From Rahnella inusitata_A (GTDB lineage: Bacteria > Pseudomonadota > Gammaproteobacteria > Enterobacterales > Enterobacteriaceae): 64,000 bases of DNA. The stretch is from the NCBI RefSeq assembly GCF_965118895.1, contig NZ_CBCPJJ010000023.1, positions 62,001-126,000 of the forward strand, read 5' to 3'. Position 1 is the first letter of the stretch, and the number at the start of each line of letters is the position of its first letter. This document shows positions 53,969 through 63,664 of the stretch, one piece after another. The position numbers were made by a program, and so were the translations under genes. The notes below the pieces were generated by a model. It had not been told where the DNA came from and did not search any database. It worked only from the letters and a program-made list of their open reading frames with translations.

Positions 53969-56900
53969 TCAGTCGCCAAAGTAACTCGGCGCTTTGTAAT
54001 ACTCGACGATTTTCTGTGCCAGCCAGCCGCCATCGGTACCGTTGGACTGGATGCTGGTGATACTGACCGTCGAGCCGCCGCCCCACAATATCGAGAAGAT
54101 ATTGTAGTTGGTCAGATTATTGACCTGCGCCTGCCCCCAGTCATAGCCCTGATCTTTCTGCAAAAACTCGCCAACGGTTCTCACGCCGTAGTTCACCGGA
54201 TTCAGTGCGGTATCACGCAACGCCTTCAGGACATTGTCGACATCAGTACCAATGCGTGAATCTCCCATCAGGAAGGTGCCGCCGGACGCAAAGTGGGCGC
54301 TGGAAAGCATGCTGGTATCTTCAGATTCTGTCGGCATATGGCCGCCAGGGATCTGCCAGATCATTGCCGGTTTGTTCAGCCCGCTGGCGGTGTATTTCAC
54401 CAGATTCAGGTAGTTGAACCAGCTCGAGGCATTCCAGCTGTAATGCGCGATAGCATCCGGGCTGAAACAATCGCGTTCGAATTTATCGAATACGATAAAA
54501 TCCGGTGCATAAGCGCCCTCGTAAACGCCCAGTTCATCCAGGTACGCCACCACCTGATCGGCGTACTCTCCCGGATCGACATCATCTTGCAACAACCAGT
54601 CGGCTCCGCCGGTTGCCCAGACGTTGGTCTGCCCGCCGAATGCGACGTCAGGCGCAAAGGTGTGGACGATGTAGTTTATCGCCTGCAGATAGCCGTATAG
54701 GCTATCGTCAAAATGCGGTAAAACCGGTGAGGTATATTTGAGGATTGGCTGGAGGTCGCTGACGGCCTTTTGCAGCAGCGTATTGACCTGAACGCTGTTA
54801 GCCTTACGCAGCGCGGCGTAACCGGACGGTTCCTGCTCCATTGCACCGAGGAAATCCGGATTCAGGACGAAGGTGGCGGGCACAGGATGATCTTTATCCT
54901 TATAGCTTTGCGCCGCCACGCACTGCGTGATGAAACTGCCGAAATGATTGCGCAGACGCTGAGTGTCGGCGAGATCGGATACCGCACTTCCCCCGCTGGC
55001 ATTGGCCGTGTAAACCACCATCACCGGCATTACCGCAAGGCCATTCGCCAGTTCAATTTGACGCGCAACCGAGCAAGTCTGATGCACCGGCAACGTCTCC
55101 AAATCCAGGTAACCGTCGCCGTTACGGTCAACTTCAGCGGAAGGGATTGGATCACCACCGCCGTCAAAGCCGTCGTATTTGAACAATGCATCGACAGGTA
55201 CACCTTTGTACGCAGTGACACTTGAGGCGGAGTTGACCGTCACGCCGCCGTGCGCCAGATAATCCGGCCAGCCGCGCACCTGCAAATCCACCCCTTTTTC
55301 AAAGATAAGGATCAGGCGTTTAGCACTTACAGACACGGTGACGACGGTGTCCGCCAGCGCAACATACTGACGCCCGCCGATGCTGAGTTTATCAGCATTG
55401 ATGCGATATTCACCCGGCGCAACGGCGTAAGGGATAGTGAGTTCGCCTGAGCCGTAGAGGGTGAAATAGTATTGCGTCGCGCCGTCCTTGCTCACCATTG
55501 AGACATTAATTTTCTGGCTGCCCGCTGGCAAGCCTGTCGCCTGAAGTGTGGTGGTTATAAGCCCCGCATTGCTTACCTGTTTCGTCTGATAATCCACCGA
55601 GACCGCAACCGTTGACGCTTTATCCGGCGTGAAATTTTTTGCCGCGGCGGCGGCACTGAATTCAACATTATTGATGCGCGTGGTGTTGATTTTTGCCTGA
55701 CACGTGACCTGATGTGTCAACCGGGTCACCAGCGTACTTTTTCCCGGCTCAATACTTTGGGAAACGGTCTGGGTCGCACCGGACTGGGTCAGGATAATAT
55801 CGATGATGCCTTGTCTAACACTGGCGTTCGGCGTCAGAGAGATCTGCGCACTGGCGAAATACACCGGTGCGTCATAATTGATATTTACGATGCACGGCGA
55901 ATTTGCAGCCGTCAGCGTCACCTTTTGCTGCGTTTTTGTCGGCGTCACCCGGACGCTTGCATTCTCGATCGGGTCAATCTGCAAGGTGTAGCTGGAATAA
56001 CTCAGATTTTTAAGGCTGTTACGGCTGTTCCAGTCCAGGATGTGCGAGGTCTCCTCGCCGGCTGCGCTGGTGAGGAGCAGCGCAGGAGCACCGATCCCTT
56101 CCGCCGGTGAGGATGGAAGCACGACGATCAGCTCCCCCTGCCGTGACGGGTCGGCCAGCAATTTGACGGTGACAGTGCCGAACGTAACCGGCGTCTGCGT
56201 GGCGCTGAACGAGAAAGTTATTGTGCCCGTTTTGCCTGCGCCGACCAGCATATCGCCGCCCGCCAGCAGCGTCAGGGTATTGACCTCCAGCGGCCAGCCG
56301 CCGTCACGCTTGAGCGTTGGCGTACCACCAATAAGCGACCCGCTGAACGGGCTGAATTCGTCAGGATGACCGGTGGCGGAGAACTCGATTACCGCCTGCG
56401 TGAAATCAATCGTCTGCGACGTGGCGTTCGTCAGGCTCAGTGTCACAATCTGATACCAGCTTCCGGTATCAAGTTTACTGACGGATGCGCTGACGCTGGC
56501 CACGGCGGGTATCGGATCAGGCTCCGGCGTTGGGTCAGGCTCTGGCGTTGGGTCGGGCTCCGGCGTTGGGTCAGGCTCCGGCGTTGGGTCAGGCTCCGGC
56601 GTTGGATCAGGCTCCGGCGTGGGGTCGGGCTCAGGCGTTGGGTCAGGCTCTGGCGTTGGGTCCGGCTCAGGCGTTGGGTCCGGCTCAGGCGTTTGATCAG
56701 GCTCAGGCGTGGGGTCGGGCTCTGGCGTTGGATCAGGCTCAGGCGTTGGAGTGATCGGGTCGCTGTCATCACCGGTATTGGCCTGTTCGCCGGAAGCCAG
56801 CACCAGCAGCCATTCAGTGGCCTGGAATGGAACCTGACTCGCAGAAATATTAAACGTCAGCGTGGCGCTTTTTCCGGCGGCCAGCAACTCAGGCGCACCG

Positions 56901-57160
56901 TAAGCGAAATCTATGCGGGTCTTTTTCAGTGGCCAGCCGTCAACCACTGTGATAACCGGTGTTTTTCTTTCGGCCAGCGTCCCGCTGATCACACCATAGC
57001 TGTCCGGCGCGCCGGTGGCGGAGAACGTTAGTACAGCCTGATTAAGATCCACGGCGCTGCTGGCTGAATTGGTGAATGTCAGCGTGACCGACTGATACCA
57101 GCTGTCAGGATCGATGGCAGACGCGGTGACGTGTAAAGAGGAAAATTGCGGGTCAGACAT
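53969..57160 (-). CDS. Large modular protein with PEPDPT linker and C-terminal glycosidase-like domain
   Basis: 1063 residues from ATG 57160 (AGGAG nine bases upstream). An N-terminal beta domain (about 1-130) and a second one (about 215-345) are similar to each other (DSWYQSVTLTFTN; GSWYQIVTLSLTN; both with FSATG and GWPL), suggesting duplicated carbohydrate-binding-like modules. They flank about thirteen hexapeptides of the type PTPEPD (about 135-215). Further beta-rich segments follow. An EF-hand-like loop DRNGDGYLDLE is near residue 675, and the final 400 residues look like a TIM-barrel hydrolase (for example FDKFERDCFSPD, MIWQIPGGHMP). No signal peptide is visible. Function unknown; a chitinase/cellulase-like role is a guess. 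Confidence 0.7.
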   Translation of the reverse strand: MSDPQFSSLHVTASAIDPDSWYQSVTLTFTNSASSAVDLNQAVLTFSATGAPDSYGVISGTLAERKTPVITVVDGWPLKKTRIDFAYGAPELLAAGKSATLTFNISASQVPFQATEWLLVLASGEQANTGDDSDPITPTPEPDPTPEPDPTPEPDQTPEPDPTPEPDPTPEPDPTPEPDPTPEPDPTPEPDPTPEPDPTPEPDPTPEPDPTPEPDPIPAVASVSASVSKLDTGSWYQIVTLSLTNATSQTIDFTQAVIEFSATGHPDEFSPFSGSLIGGTPTLKRDGGWPLEVNTLTLLAGGDMLVGAGKTGTITFSFSATQTPVTFGTVTVKLLADPSRQGELIVVLPSSPAEGIGAPALLLTSAAGEETSHILDWNSRNSLKNLSYSSYTLQIDPIENASVRVTPTKTQQKVTLTAANSPCIVNINYDAPVYFASAQISLTPNASVRQGIIDIILTQSGATQTVSQSIEPGKSTLVTRLTHQVTCQAKINTTRINNVEFSAAAAAKNFTPDKASTVAVSVDYQTKQVSNAGLITTTLQATGLPAGSQKINVSMVSKDGATQYYFTLYGSGELTIPYAVAPGEYRINADKLSIGGRQYVALADTVVTVSVSAKRLILIFEKGVDLQVRGWPDYLAHGGVTVNSASSVTAYKGVPVDALFKYDGFDGGGDPIPSAEVDRNGDGYLDLETLPVHQTCSVARQIELANGLAVMPVMVVYTANASGGSAVSDLADTQRLRNHFGSFITQCVAAQSYKDKDHPVPATFVLNPDFLGAMEQEPSGYAALRKANSVQVNTLLQKAVSDLQPILKYTSPVLPHFDDSLYGYLQAINYIVHTFAPDVAFGGQTNVWATGGADWLLQDDVDPGEYADQVVAYLDELGVYEGAYAPDFIVFDKFERDCFSPDAIAHYSWNASSWFNYLNLVKYTASGLNKPAMIWQIPGGHMPTESEDTSMLSSAHFASGGTFLMGDSRIGTDVDNVLKALRDTALNPVNYGVRTVGEFLQKDQGYDWGQAQVNNLTNYNIFSILWGGGSTVSITSIQSNGTDGGWLAQKIVEYYKAPSYFGD
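56520..56755. repeat. 18-bp tandem repeat array coding the PEPDPT linker
   Basis: About thirteen copies of an 18-bp unit such as GGCGTTGGGTCAGGCTCC (plus strand), differing mostly at third codon positions. In frame they encode PTPEPD with one Gln variant. Such arrays change copy number by slippage or recombination. Confidence 0.9.
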
Positions 57161-57283
57161 GGGGTGAATCTCCTGAGTGAATTTCACCCAGCGTTGCACC
57201 AACCTGATGATTTAACGATAAATAGCGAGCACATTTATCTCACAATGACTCAATCATTTTCTTTGATGAGGAATGATAAATGT

Positions 57284-57307
57284 AAAAAAGGGCGCCGGAG
57301 CGCCCTT
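57284..57307 (-). terminator. lysS terminator
   Basis: Stem AAGGGCGC / GCGCCCTT with a 4-base loop; the A-run at 57284-57289 gives the U-tail on the minus strand, about 20 bases past the lysS stop codon. Confidence 0.85.
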
Positions 57308-57325
57308 CTGTATTTCTTAACAAGC

Positions 57326-58861
57326 TTACTTCTGAGTTTGCGGACGCATTGCCGGGAACAGGATCACGTCGCGAATGGTATGACTGTTGGTGAACAGCAT
57401 GACCATACGGTCGATACCGATGCCCAGACCCGCCGTCGGTGGCAGACCGTGCTCCAGCGCCGTCACGTAGTCTTCGTCGTAGAACATCGCTTCGTCGTCG
57501 CCTGCATCTTTCGCAGAAACCTGATCGGCGAAACGCTGCGCCTGGTCTTCAGCATCGTTTAGCTCGGAGAAACCGTTACCGATTTCGCGACCGCCGATGA
57601 AGAATTCAAAGCGATCGGTGATTTCCGGGTTTTCATCATTACGGCGCGCCAGCGGAGAAACTTCTGCCGGGTACTCGGTGATGAAGGTCGGTTGAATCAG
57701 CTGTGCTTCAGCGGTTTCTTCGAAGATTTCGGTGACGATGCGGCCCAGACCCCAGCTCTTCTCGATTTTGATACCGATAGATTCTGCGATAGCCGTCGCC
57801 TTGTCCAGATCGTCGAGGTCAGCAACGTTGGTTTCAGGACGGTATTTGCAAATCGCTTCACGCATGGTCAGCTTGGCGAAAGGTTTGCCAAAATCAAACG
57901 TCTGCTCGCCGTACTGCACAACGCTGCTGCCCAGAACAGATTCGGTCAGGGTGCGGAACAGGGTTTCGGTCAGAACGATCAGATCTTTGTAATCCGCGTA
58001 CGCCATGTAGAGTTCCATCATGGTGAACTCTGGGTTGTGACGCGGAGAAACGCCTTCGTTACGGAAGTTACGGTTGATTTCGAACACGCGATCGAAGCCA
58101 CCGACCACCAGACGTTTCAGATACAGTTCCGGCGCAATACGCAGGTACATGTCGATGTCGAGCGCATTGTGATGAGTAATGAACGGACGCGCCGCTGCGC
58201 CGCCCGGGATCACCTGCATCATTGGGGTTTCGACTTCCATGAAGCCGTTTTCCACCATGAAGCTGCGGATACCAGACATGATCTGAGAACGGATTTTGAA
58301 GGTTTTGCGCGAATCATCGTTAGCGATCAGATCGAGATAACGCTGACGGTAACGGGTTTCCTGATCGGCCAGTCCGTGGAATTTGTCCGGCAGCGGACGC
58401 AGCGCTTTGGTCAGCAAACGCAGTTCAGAACAGTGGATCGACAGTTCACCGGTCTTGGTTTTGAACAACTTACCGGTTGCACCCAAAATATCGCCCAGAT
58501 CCCATTTTTTGAACTGTTCGTTGTAAACACCTTCCGCCAGATCGTCACGGGCAACGTAAAGCTGGATACGGCCGCCGACATCCTGCAAGGTCACGAAGGA
58601 CGCCTTGCCCATAATACGGCGGGTCATCATACGACCACCGACGGTGACAGTGATGTCTAACGCTTCCAGTTCTTCGTTGGTCTTCTCGCCGTATTGGGCG
58701 TGCAGATCGTCAGAAATGCTGTCGCGACGGAAATCGTTCGGGAACGCGTTACCGGCTTCGCGCAGCAAAGCCAGCTTCTCACGACGAGCTTTCAGCTCGT
58801 TGTTAAGATCAGGGACGTTCTCTGTTGGCTGCTGCTCAGCAGGCGATTGTTGTTCAGACAT
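57326..58861 (-). CDS. lysS: Lysyl-tRNA synthetase (class II)
   Basis: Charges tRNA-Lys with lysine. The 511-residue protein has the N-terminal OB fold for the anticodon, class II motif 1 around FMEVETPMMQVIPGG, motif 2 FRNEGVSPRHNPEFTMME and motif 3 GLGIGIDRMVML. It follows prfB with a 9-base gap, the conserved prfB-lysS operon. Confidence 0.98.
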   Translation of the reverse strand: MSEQQSPAEQQPTENVPDLNNELKARREKLALLREAGNAFPNDFRRDSISDDLHAQYGEKTNEELEALDITVTVGGRMMTRRIMGKASFVTLQDVGGRIQLYVARDDLAEGVYNEQFKKWDLGDILGATGKLFKTKTGELSIHCSELRLLTKALRPLPDKFHGLADQETRYRQRYLDLIANDDSRKTFKIRSQIMSGIRSFMVENGFMEVETPMMQVIPGGAAARPFITHHNALDIDMYLRIAPELYLKRLVVGGFDRVFEINRNFRNEGVSPRHNPEFTMMELYMAYADYKDLIVLTETLFRTLTESVLGSSVVQYGEQTFDFGKPFAKLTMREAICKYRPETNVADLDDLDKATAIAESIGIKIEKSWGLGRIVTEIFEETAEAQLIQPTFITEYPAEVSPLARRNDENPEITDRFEFFIGGREIGNGFSELNDAEDQAQRFADQVSAKDAGDDEAMFYDEDYVTALEHGLPPTAGLGIGIDRMVMLFTNSHTIRDVILFPAMRPQTQK

Positions 58862-58870
58862 GTTGGTTCC

Positions 58871-59969
58871 TTATAACCCGGCTTTCAAACTGGCTTCGAT
58901 GAATTTATCCAGGTCGCCATCCAACACGGCCTGCGTATTTCGTGTTTCAACGCCTGTGCGCAAATCTTTGATACGTGCATCATCCAGCACGTAAGAACGA
59001 ATCTGGCTGCCCCAGCCGATGTCAGACTTGTTGTCTTCCAGCTGCTGTTTATCCGCATTTTTCTTTTGCATCTCATACTCATAAAGCTTGGCTTTCATCT
59101 GCTTCATGGCCTGATCTTTGTTTTTATGCTGGGAGCGGTCGTTCTGACACTGAGTCACAATGTTGGTCGGAAGGTGGGTAATACGTACCGCAGATTCCGT
59201 TTTGTTGACGTGCTGACCACCCGCACCGGACGCGCGATAGACGTCGATACGCAGGTCGGCAGGGTTGATTTCGATAGCGATGTCATCGTCCACTTCCGGG
59301 TACACAAACGCGGAGCTGAAAGACGTATGACGACGGCCGCCGGAGTCAAACGGGCTTTTACGCACCAGGCGATGAACACCCGTTTCGGTACGCAACCAGC
59401 CAAAGGCATAGTCACCGATGATTTTGATAGTGGCAGATTTCAGGCCTGCGACTTCGCCGTCAGACTCTTCAATCACTTCCGTTTTAAAGCCTTTGGCTTC
59501 TGCCCAGCGCAAATACATACGCAGCAACATGCTCGCCCAGTCCTGCGCTTCCGTACCACCGGAACCAGCCTGAATGTCGAGATAGCAGCTTGCGCTGTCG
59601 TATTCACCGGAGAACATGCGGCGGAATTCCAGCTGTTCCAGCTTGGCCGTCAGTTGATCGACTTCTTCCACCGTTTCGTTGAACGTGTCTTCATCTTCGG
59701 CTTCCACCGCCAGTTCCAGCAAGCCGGTCACGTCTTCGACGCCCTGCAACAGCTGGTCGATGGTTTCAACGATGGCTTCCAGCGCGGAACGCTCTTTACC
59801 CAGCGCCTGTGCGCGTTCAGGTTCGTTCCACACGTCCGGCTGTTCCAGCTCGGCGTTTACTTCTTCGAGGCGTTCTTTCTTGGCATCATAGTCAAAGATA
59901 CCCCCGAAGAACGACTGTCCGCTCGGACAGGTCCTGAATGCGGTTTTTTACCGGATTAATTTCAAACAT
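58871..59969 (-). CDS. prfB: Peptide chain release factor 2 (programmed +1 frameshift)
   Basis: RF2 ends translation at UGA and UAA. The first 25 codons start at ATG 59969 (MFEINPVKNRIQDLSE) and end in TGA at 59892-59894 inside GGGGGTATCTTTGAC. A +1 slip at CTT-T puts ribosomes into the long frame, giving 365 residues, the E. coli length. The internal Shine-Dalgarno-like G-run just before CTT is present. The codon-recognition SPF motif (RKSPFDSGG) and the peptidyl-transfer GGQ motif (GAGGQHVNK) are intact. The frameshift makes RF2 control its own level. Confidence 0.97.
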
Positions 59970-60100
59970 GATTTTTTCGCGTCTTACGTTAGATTCGGAG
60001 TTGGCCCAATGCCATTCGAACCGCCAATTCTAACGGAATTAGCGGTCTTTTTATAGCAAGGAGCCGTTTTTTTGCAGGGTTTATTGCGGGCAAAAATCGC

Positions 60101-61834
60101 TTATTTCGGCCACAAATGTTGAATGATCAACTGAACGCTGCGATTTCCACGGAATTCATTGATATCCAACCGGTAGGCCAGTTGCACTTCGCGGATGCTG
60201 CTGTCAGGCCAGAACGTCGGATCGATATTAAACGCGATGCCGTCAAGCAGCGGACCGCCGCCAATTGGTTCAATCATCAGTTTCAGATGACGCTCTTTCA
60301 GCAGCTTTTGTTGCAGGATCCGGAATCTGCCGTCAAACGTCGGTTCGGGGAACGATTGCCCCCACGGGCCGCCGTCACGCAGCATTTCAGCGGTATCAAT
60401 CGTCAGCTCCTGCGCAGCCAGTTCGCCATCCGACCACACCACGCCTTCGAGATACGAGGGATCCAGCCATTCGCCCACCAGCTCAGCAAAACGGTCGCGG
60501 AACTCGTCGAACTTTGACGCTTCCAGCGATAAACCTGCGGCCATGGCATGCCCGCCGAATTTCATCATCAGGCCGGGATTGAGCGTGTCGAGACGCTCCA
60601 GCGCATCGCGCATATGCAAACCAGCAATCGAACGGCCAGAACCTTTAAGGATCCCCTCGCCCGCCGGTGCGAATGCAATCACCGGGCGGTTAAAACGTTC
60701 TTTCAGGCGCGAAGCCAGAATGCCGACCACGCCCTGATGCCATTCCGGATGGTACATCGCCAGCCCGAACGGCAAGGCATCGGTCCCGCGCTCCAGTTTA
60801 TCGCACAGCGCCAGCGCCTCGACCTGCATACCCTGCTCAATCTCGCGGCGGGTCTGGTTCAGGGCATCCAAATCGCTCGCCAGCGCACGCGCCTGTCCGA
60901 TGTCCTCGGTGAGCAACAACGCCACGCCGACAGACATATCGTCAAGACGCCCCGCAGCGTTGAGCCGGGGCCCAAGTGCAAATCCTAAATCGCTGGCACC
61001 CAGGGTGCGGGCTTCGCGGCCCGCGACCTCCAGCAGCGCGCGAACACCAGGACGACATTTACCCGCACGAATGCGGTTCAGCCCCTGATACACCATGATG
61101 CGGTTATTGGCATCGAGCGGCACGACATCCGCCACGGTGCCGAGCGCCACCAGATCCAGATGTTCCGCCAGATTCGGCGGCGTGATGCCGTTTTGTTCGA
61201 ACCAGCCGCTGTCGCGCAGCGCACTGCGCAGCGCCAGCATCAGGTAAAACGCCACGCCAACGCCCGCCAGCGATTTGGAGGGAAACGCGCAGCCGTGCAG
61301 ATTCGGGTTAATGATCGCGTCGGCATCAGGCAGCGTATCACCTGGCAAGTGGTGGTCAGTGACCAGCACCTGAATGCCTTTCTCGTGCGCCAGCGTAACG
61401 CCCGCGTGCGAGGAAATACCATTATCGACGGTCAGAATCAGCTCTGCACCACGCGACGCCGCCTGCTCGACCACTTCCGGGCTTAAGCCGTATCCGTCTT
61501 CGAAACGGTTCGGCACCAGGAAATCGAGATTCCCGCAGCCCATACTGCGCAAGGACAGCAACGCGAGCGCGGTGCTGGTCGCACCATCGGCATCAAAATC
61601 CCCGACGATGATAATGCGCAGCCGCCCGGTCAGCGCTTTTTGCAACAGCTTCACGGCGTCATCGATGCCATCAAGTTGCTGATAAGGCAGCATGCCGCGC
61701 ACGCTGCGCTCCAGCTCCTGACTGTCTTTCACCCCACGAGAGAGATACAAGCGGCGTAATAACGGAGAAAGTTCGGCGGGAAGTTCCACACCGGTCGCGG
61801 CCTCACGGCGGCGAAGTTGGGTCTGCAAGGTCAC
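60101..61834 (-). CDS. recJ: Single-stranded-DNA exonuclease RecJ
   Basis: 5'-3' exonuclease on single-stranded DNA, used in RecF-pathway recombination, base excision and mismatch repair. The 577-residue length equals E. coli. DHH-family motifs are visible: DFDADGATST (metal), TVDNGIS, TDHHLPG, and the DHHA1-domain glycine-rich GGHAMAAGLS. It lies 6 bases after dsbC and before prfB, the conserved xerD-dsbC-recJ-prfB-lysS order. Confidence 0.97.
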   Translation of the reverse strand: MTLQTQLRRREAATGVELPAELSPLLRRLYLSRGVKDSQELERSVRGMLPYQQLDGIDDAVKLLQKALTGRLRIIIVGDFDADGATSTALALLSLRSMGCGNLDFLVPNRFEDGYGLSPEVVEQAASRGAELILTVDNGISSHAGVTLAHEKGIQVLVTDHHLPGDTLPDADAIINPNLHGCAFPSKSLAGVGVAFYLMLALRSALRDSGWFEQNGITPPNLAEHLDLVALGTVADVVPLDANNRIMVYQGLNRIRAGKCRPGVRALLEVAGREARTLGASDLGFALGPRLNAAGRLDDMSVGVALLLTEDIGQARALASDLDALNQTRREIEQGMQVEALALCDKLERGTDALPFGLAMYHPEWHQGVVGILASRLKERFNRPVIAFAPAGEGILKGSGRSIAGLHMRDALERLDTLNPGLMMKFGGHAMAAGLSLEASKFDEFRDRFAELVGEWLDPSYLEGVVWSDGELAAQELTIDTAEMLRDGGPWGQSFPEPTFDGRFRILQQKLLKERHLKLMIEPIGGGPLLDGIAFNIDPTFWPDSSIREVQLAYRLDINEFRGNRSVQLIIQHLWPK

Positions 61835-61840
61835 GGAAAA

Positions 61841-62563
61841 TCAACCACCGGTTTTATGTGAAGGGTCACGCTGATCGAGCATGGCGGCCATTTCTTTTGG
61901 CGGCTGATAACCTGGGATCAGCGTACCGTCTTCCAGCACAATCGCTGGCGTGCCGGTCACACCGAACTGAACGCCCAGCTCAAAGTGTTTTGCAATATCA
62001 CTGGTTTTGCAGCTGGCCGCGACGATGTCGTCGCCGCGCATGGCCGCATCAAAGGTGGTATTGCGGTCGCCGGTACACCAGATCGACTGCATGTCTTTCT
62101 CAGTCTTAGAGTTCAGTCCCTGACGCGGGAATGCCAGGTAACGCACGGTGATCCCGAGATCGTTATAGTCTTGCATCTGCTGGTGCAGTTTGTGGCAATA
62201 ACCGCAGGTGATATCGGTGAACACGGTGATCACATGCTTTTCGTTTTTGGCCTTGTAGATGATCATTTCGTTTTTCAACGCATCCATCTTTTTCACCAGC
62301 GCTTTATTGGTCACATTGACCGGCTGAGCGCCGCTGACGTCATACATCGGCCCCTGCAAAACGTGTTTGCCGTCTTCGGTAATGTAGATAACGCCGCTGT
62401 CGGTAGAAATCGCGCGCAAGCCGTTGACCGGTGTCTGCTGAATATCGGCATTTTTCATGCCCAATTTATTCAGCGTGGCTTTGATTGCCGCATCATCAGC
62501 ATGCACCGCGGAGCTCATACACACGGCAATCAGGGTGAGCAGCAGTAAACCTTTTTTCATCAT
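61841..62563 (-). CDS. dsbC: Periplasmic disulfide isomerase DsbC
   Basis: Homodimeric periplasmic protein that reshuffles wrong disulfides. A Sec signal peptide ends after VHA (about residue 22). The N-terminal dimerisation domain is followed by a thioredoxin fold with the active site CGYC (ITCGYCHKLH) and the cis-Pro loop GVTGTPAIV. The structural Cys pair (IWCTGD, ASCKTSD) is conserved. Two adjacent ATGs (62563, 62560) are both usable; the second has better spacing from AGGA. It is between xerD and recJ. Confidence 0.96.
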   Translation of the reverse strand: MMKKGLLLLTLIAVCMSSAVHADDAAIKATLNKLGMKNADIQQTPVNGLRAISTDSGVIYITEDGKHVLQGPMYDVSGAQPVNVTNKALVKKMDALKNEMIIYKAKNEKHVITVFTDITCGYCHKLHQQMQDYNDLGITVRYLAFPRQGLNSKTEKDMQSIWCTGDRNTTFDAAMRGDDIVAASCKTSDIAKHFELGVQFGVTGTPAIVLEDGTLIPGYQPPKEMAAMLDQRDPSHKTGG

Positions 62564-62582
62564 TTCGTCCTTTTTCCCGACA

Positions 62583-63542
62583 TCACGCGCGGGGATGATG
62601 TTGTTGATGTAGCTGTTTGAGTCGTTCAGTCGCTACATGCGTGTAAATTTGAGTGGTCGATAAGTCACTGTGACCTAACAACATTTGTACCACGCGCAAA
62701 TCCGCGCCATGGTTAAGCAAATGAGTGGCAAAAGCGTGGCGTAATACGTGGGGAGATAATCGCTCTGCATCAATACCCGCAAGGATCGCATAGTGTTTGA
62801 TGCGATGCCAGAACGTCTGACGGGTCATTTTCTGCGCGCGGTTGCTCGGGAAAACAATATCGAGCGATTGTCCGTTGAGCAGCCACGGTCTTCCATGCTC
62901 GAAATAATTCTCCAGCCAGTACACGGCTTCTTCTCCCATCGGTACCAGCCGCTCTTTGTTTCCTTTACCAATGACACGCACCACGCCTTGTCGCAGACTG
63001 ATATCACTGAGCGTCAGCCCGACGAGTTCGGAAACACGTAAACCGGTGGCATACAGCAGTTCGAGCATGGCTTTGTCGCGCAGCTCAAGTGGCACATCGA
63101 CACTTGGGGAAGAGAGCAGTGAACTGACCTGCGCTTCGCTGAGATCTTTTGGCAGGCGCTGCGGTAATTTGGGCGAAGAAAGCAGCGCCGTCGGGTCGTC
63201 CTGACGGACGGATTCACGGTTCATATACTGGAACAGGCGGCGCATCGCGCTGAGTAAACGCGCTGAACTGGTCGCTTTGTAACCGCCTTCCACCCGTTCG
63301 GCGAGAAACGATTGCAGGTCTTCGGCGCTCACGTTCAGCAAATCCGTGTTGTTATGGTGCAGCCAGCCGCTCAGGGATTTCAGATCCTGACGGTAGGACG
63401 CCAGCGTATTTTCTGCGAGGTTGCGCTCAATCCACAACGTATCAAGAAACTGTTCCATCAGGCTCTGATCGGCCTGATTGACCGCTTCGTCAGCCGGCTC
63501 AGGGTTATCCCCATGACGGGCCACATTATCTTGTTTTGGCAT
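62583..63542 (-). CDS. xerD: Tyrosine recombinase XerD
   Basis: With XerC, resolves chromosome dimers at dif. Phage-integrase catalytic residues are visible: Arg in ATGLRVSEL, the HxxR box in HVLRHAFATHLLNHG, and LGHSDLSTTQIYTH with the nucleophile Tyr. The start at ATG 63542 (AAGGA upstream) gives 319 residues, about 20 longer than E. coli (298), because of an extra N-terminal polar stretch; the frame upstream to 63659 has no homology. Confidence 0.95.
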   Translation of the reverse strand: MPKQDNVARHGDNPEPADEAVNQADQSLMEQFLDTLWIERNLAENTLASYRQDLKSLSGWLHHNNTDLLNVSAEDLQSFLAERVEGGYKATSSARLLSAMRRLFQYMNRESVRQDDPTALLSSPKLPQRLPKDLSEAQVSSLLSSPSVDVPLELRDKAMLELLYATGLRVSELVGLTLSDISLRQGVVRVIGKGNKERLVPMGEEAVYWLENYFEHGRPWLLNGQSLDIVFPSNRAQKMTRQTFWHRIKHYAILAGIDAERLSPHVLRHAFATHLLNHGADLRVVQMLLGHSDLSTTQIYTHVATERLKQLHQQHHPRA

Positions 63543-63664
63543 CCTGATTCCTTTTGCGCAAGTGCACACCGCGCGATGGGCATACGATGCCATTATGACG
63601 GAATACAGCCCAAATCTGCTACACTCCATGCCATTCGTATTCTTATGACGTAATGGCAACTAGT

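Noticed and set aside
56520..56755. Regular spaced repeats resembling a CRISPR array
   Set aside because: Units are contiguous 18-mers in frame with a gene; there are no spacers.
56366..57031. Arg/Trp-rich open frame on the plus strand across the tandem repeat
   Set aside because: Produced by reading the PEPDPT repeat on the other strand; repetitive RLRRWV sequence with no support.
57146..57562. 138-codon plus-strand frame across the lysS terminator
   Set aside because: Antisense to two genes and spans a terminator; no homology seen.
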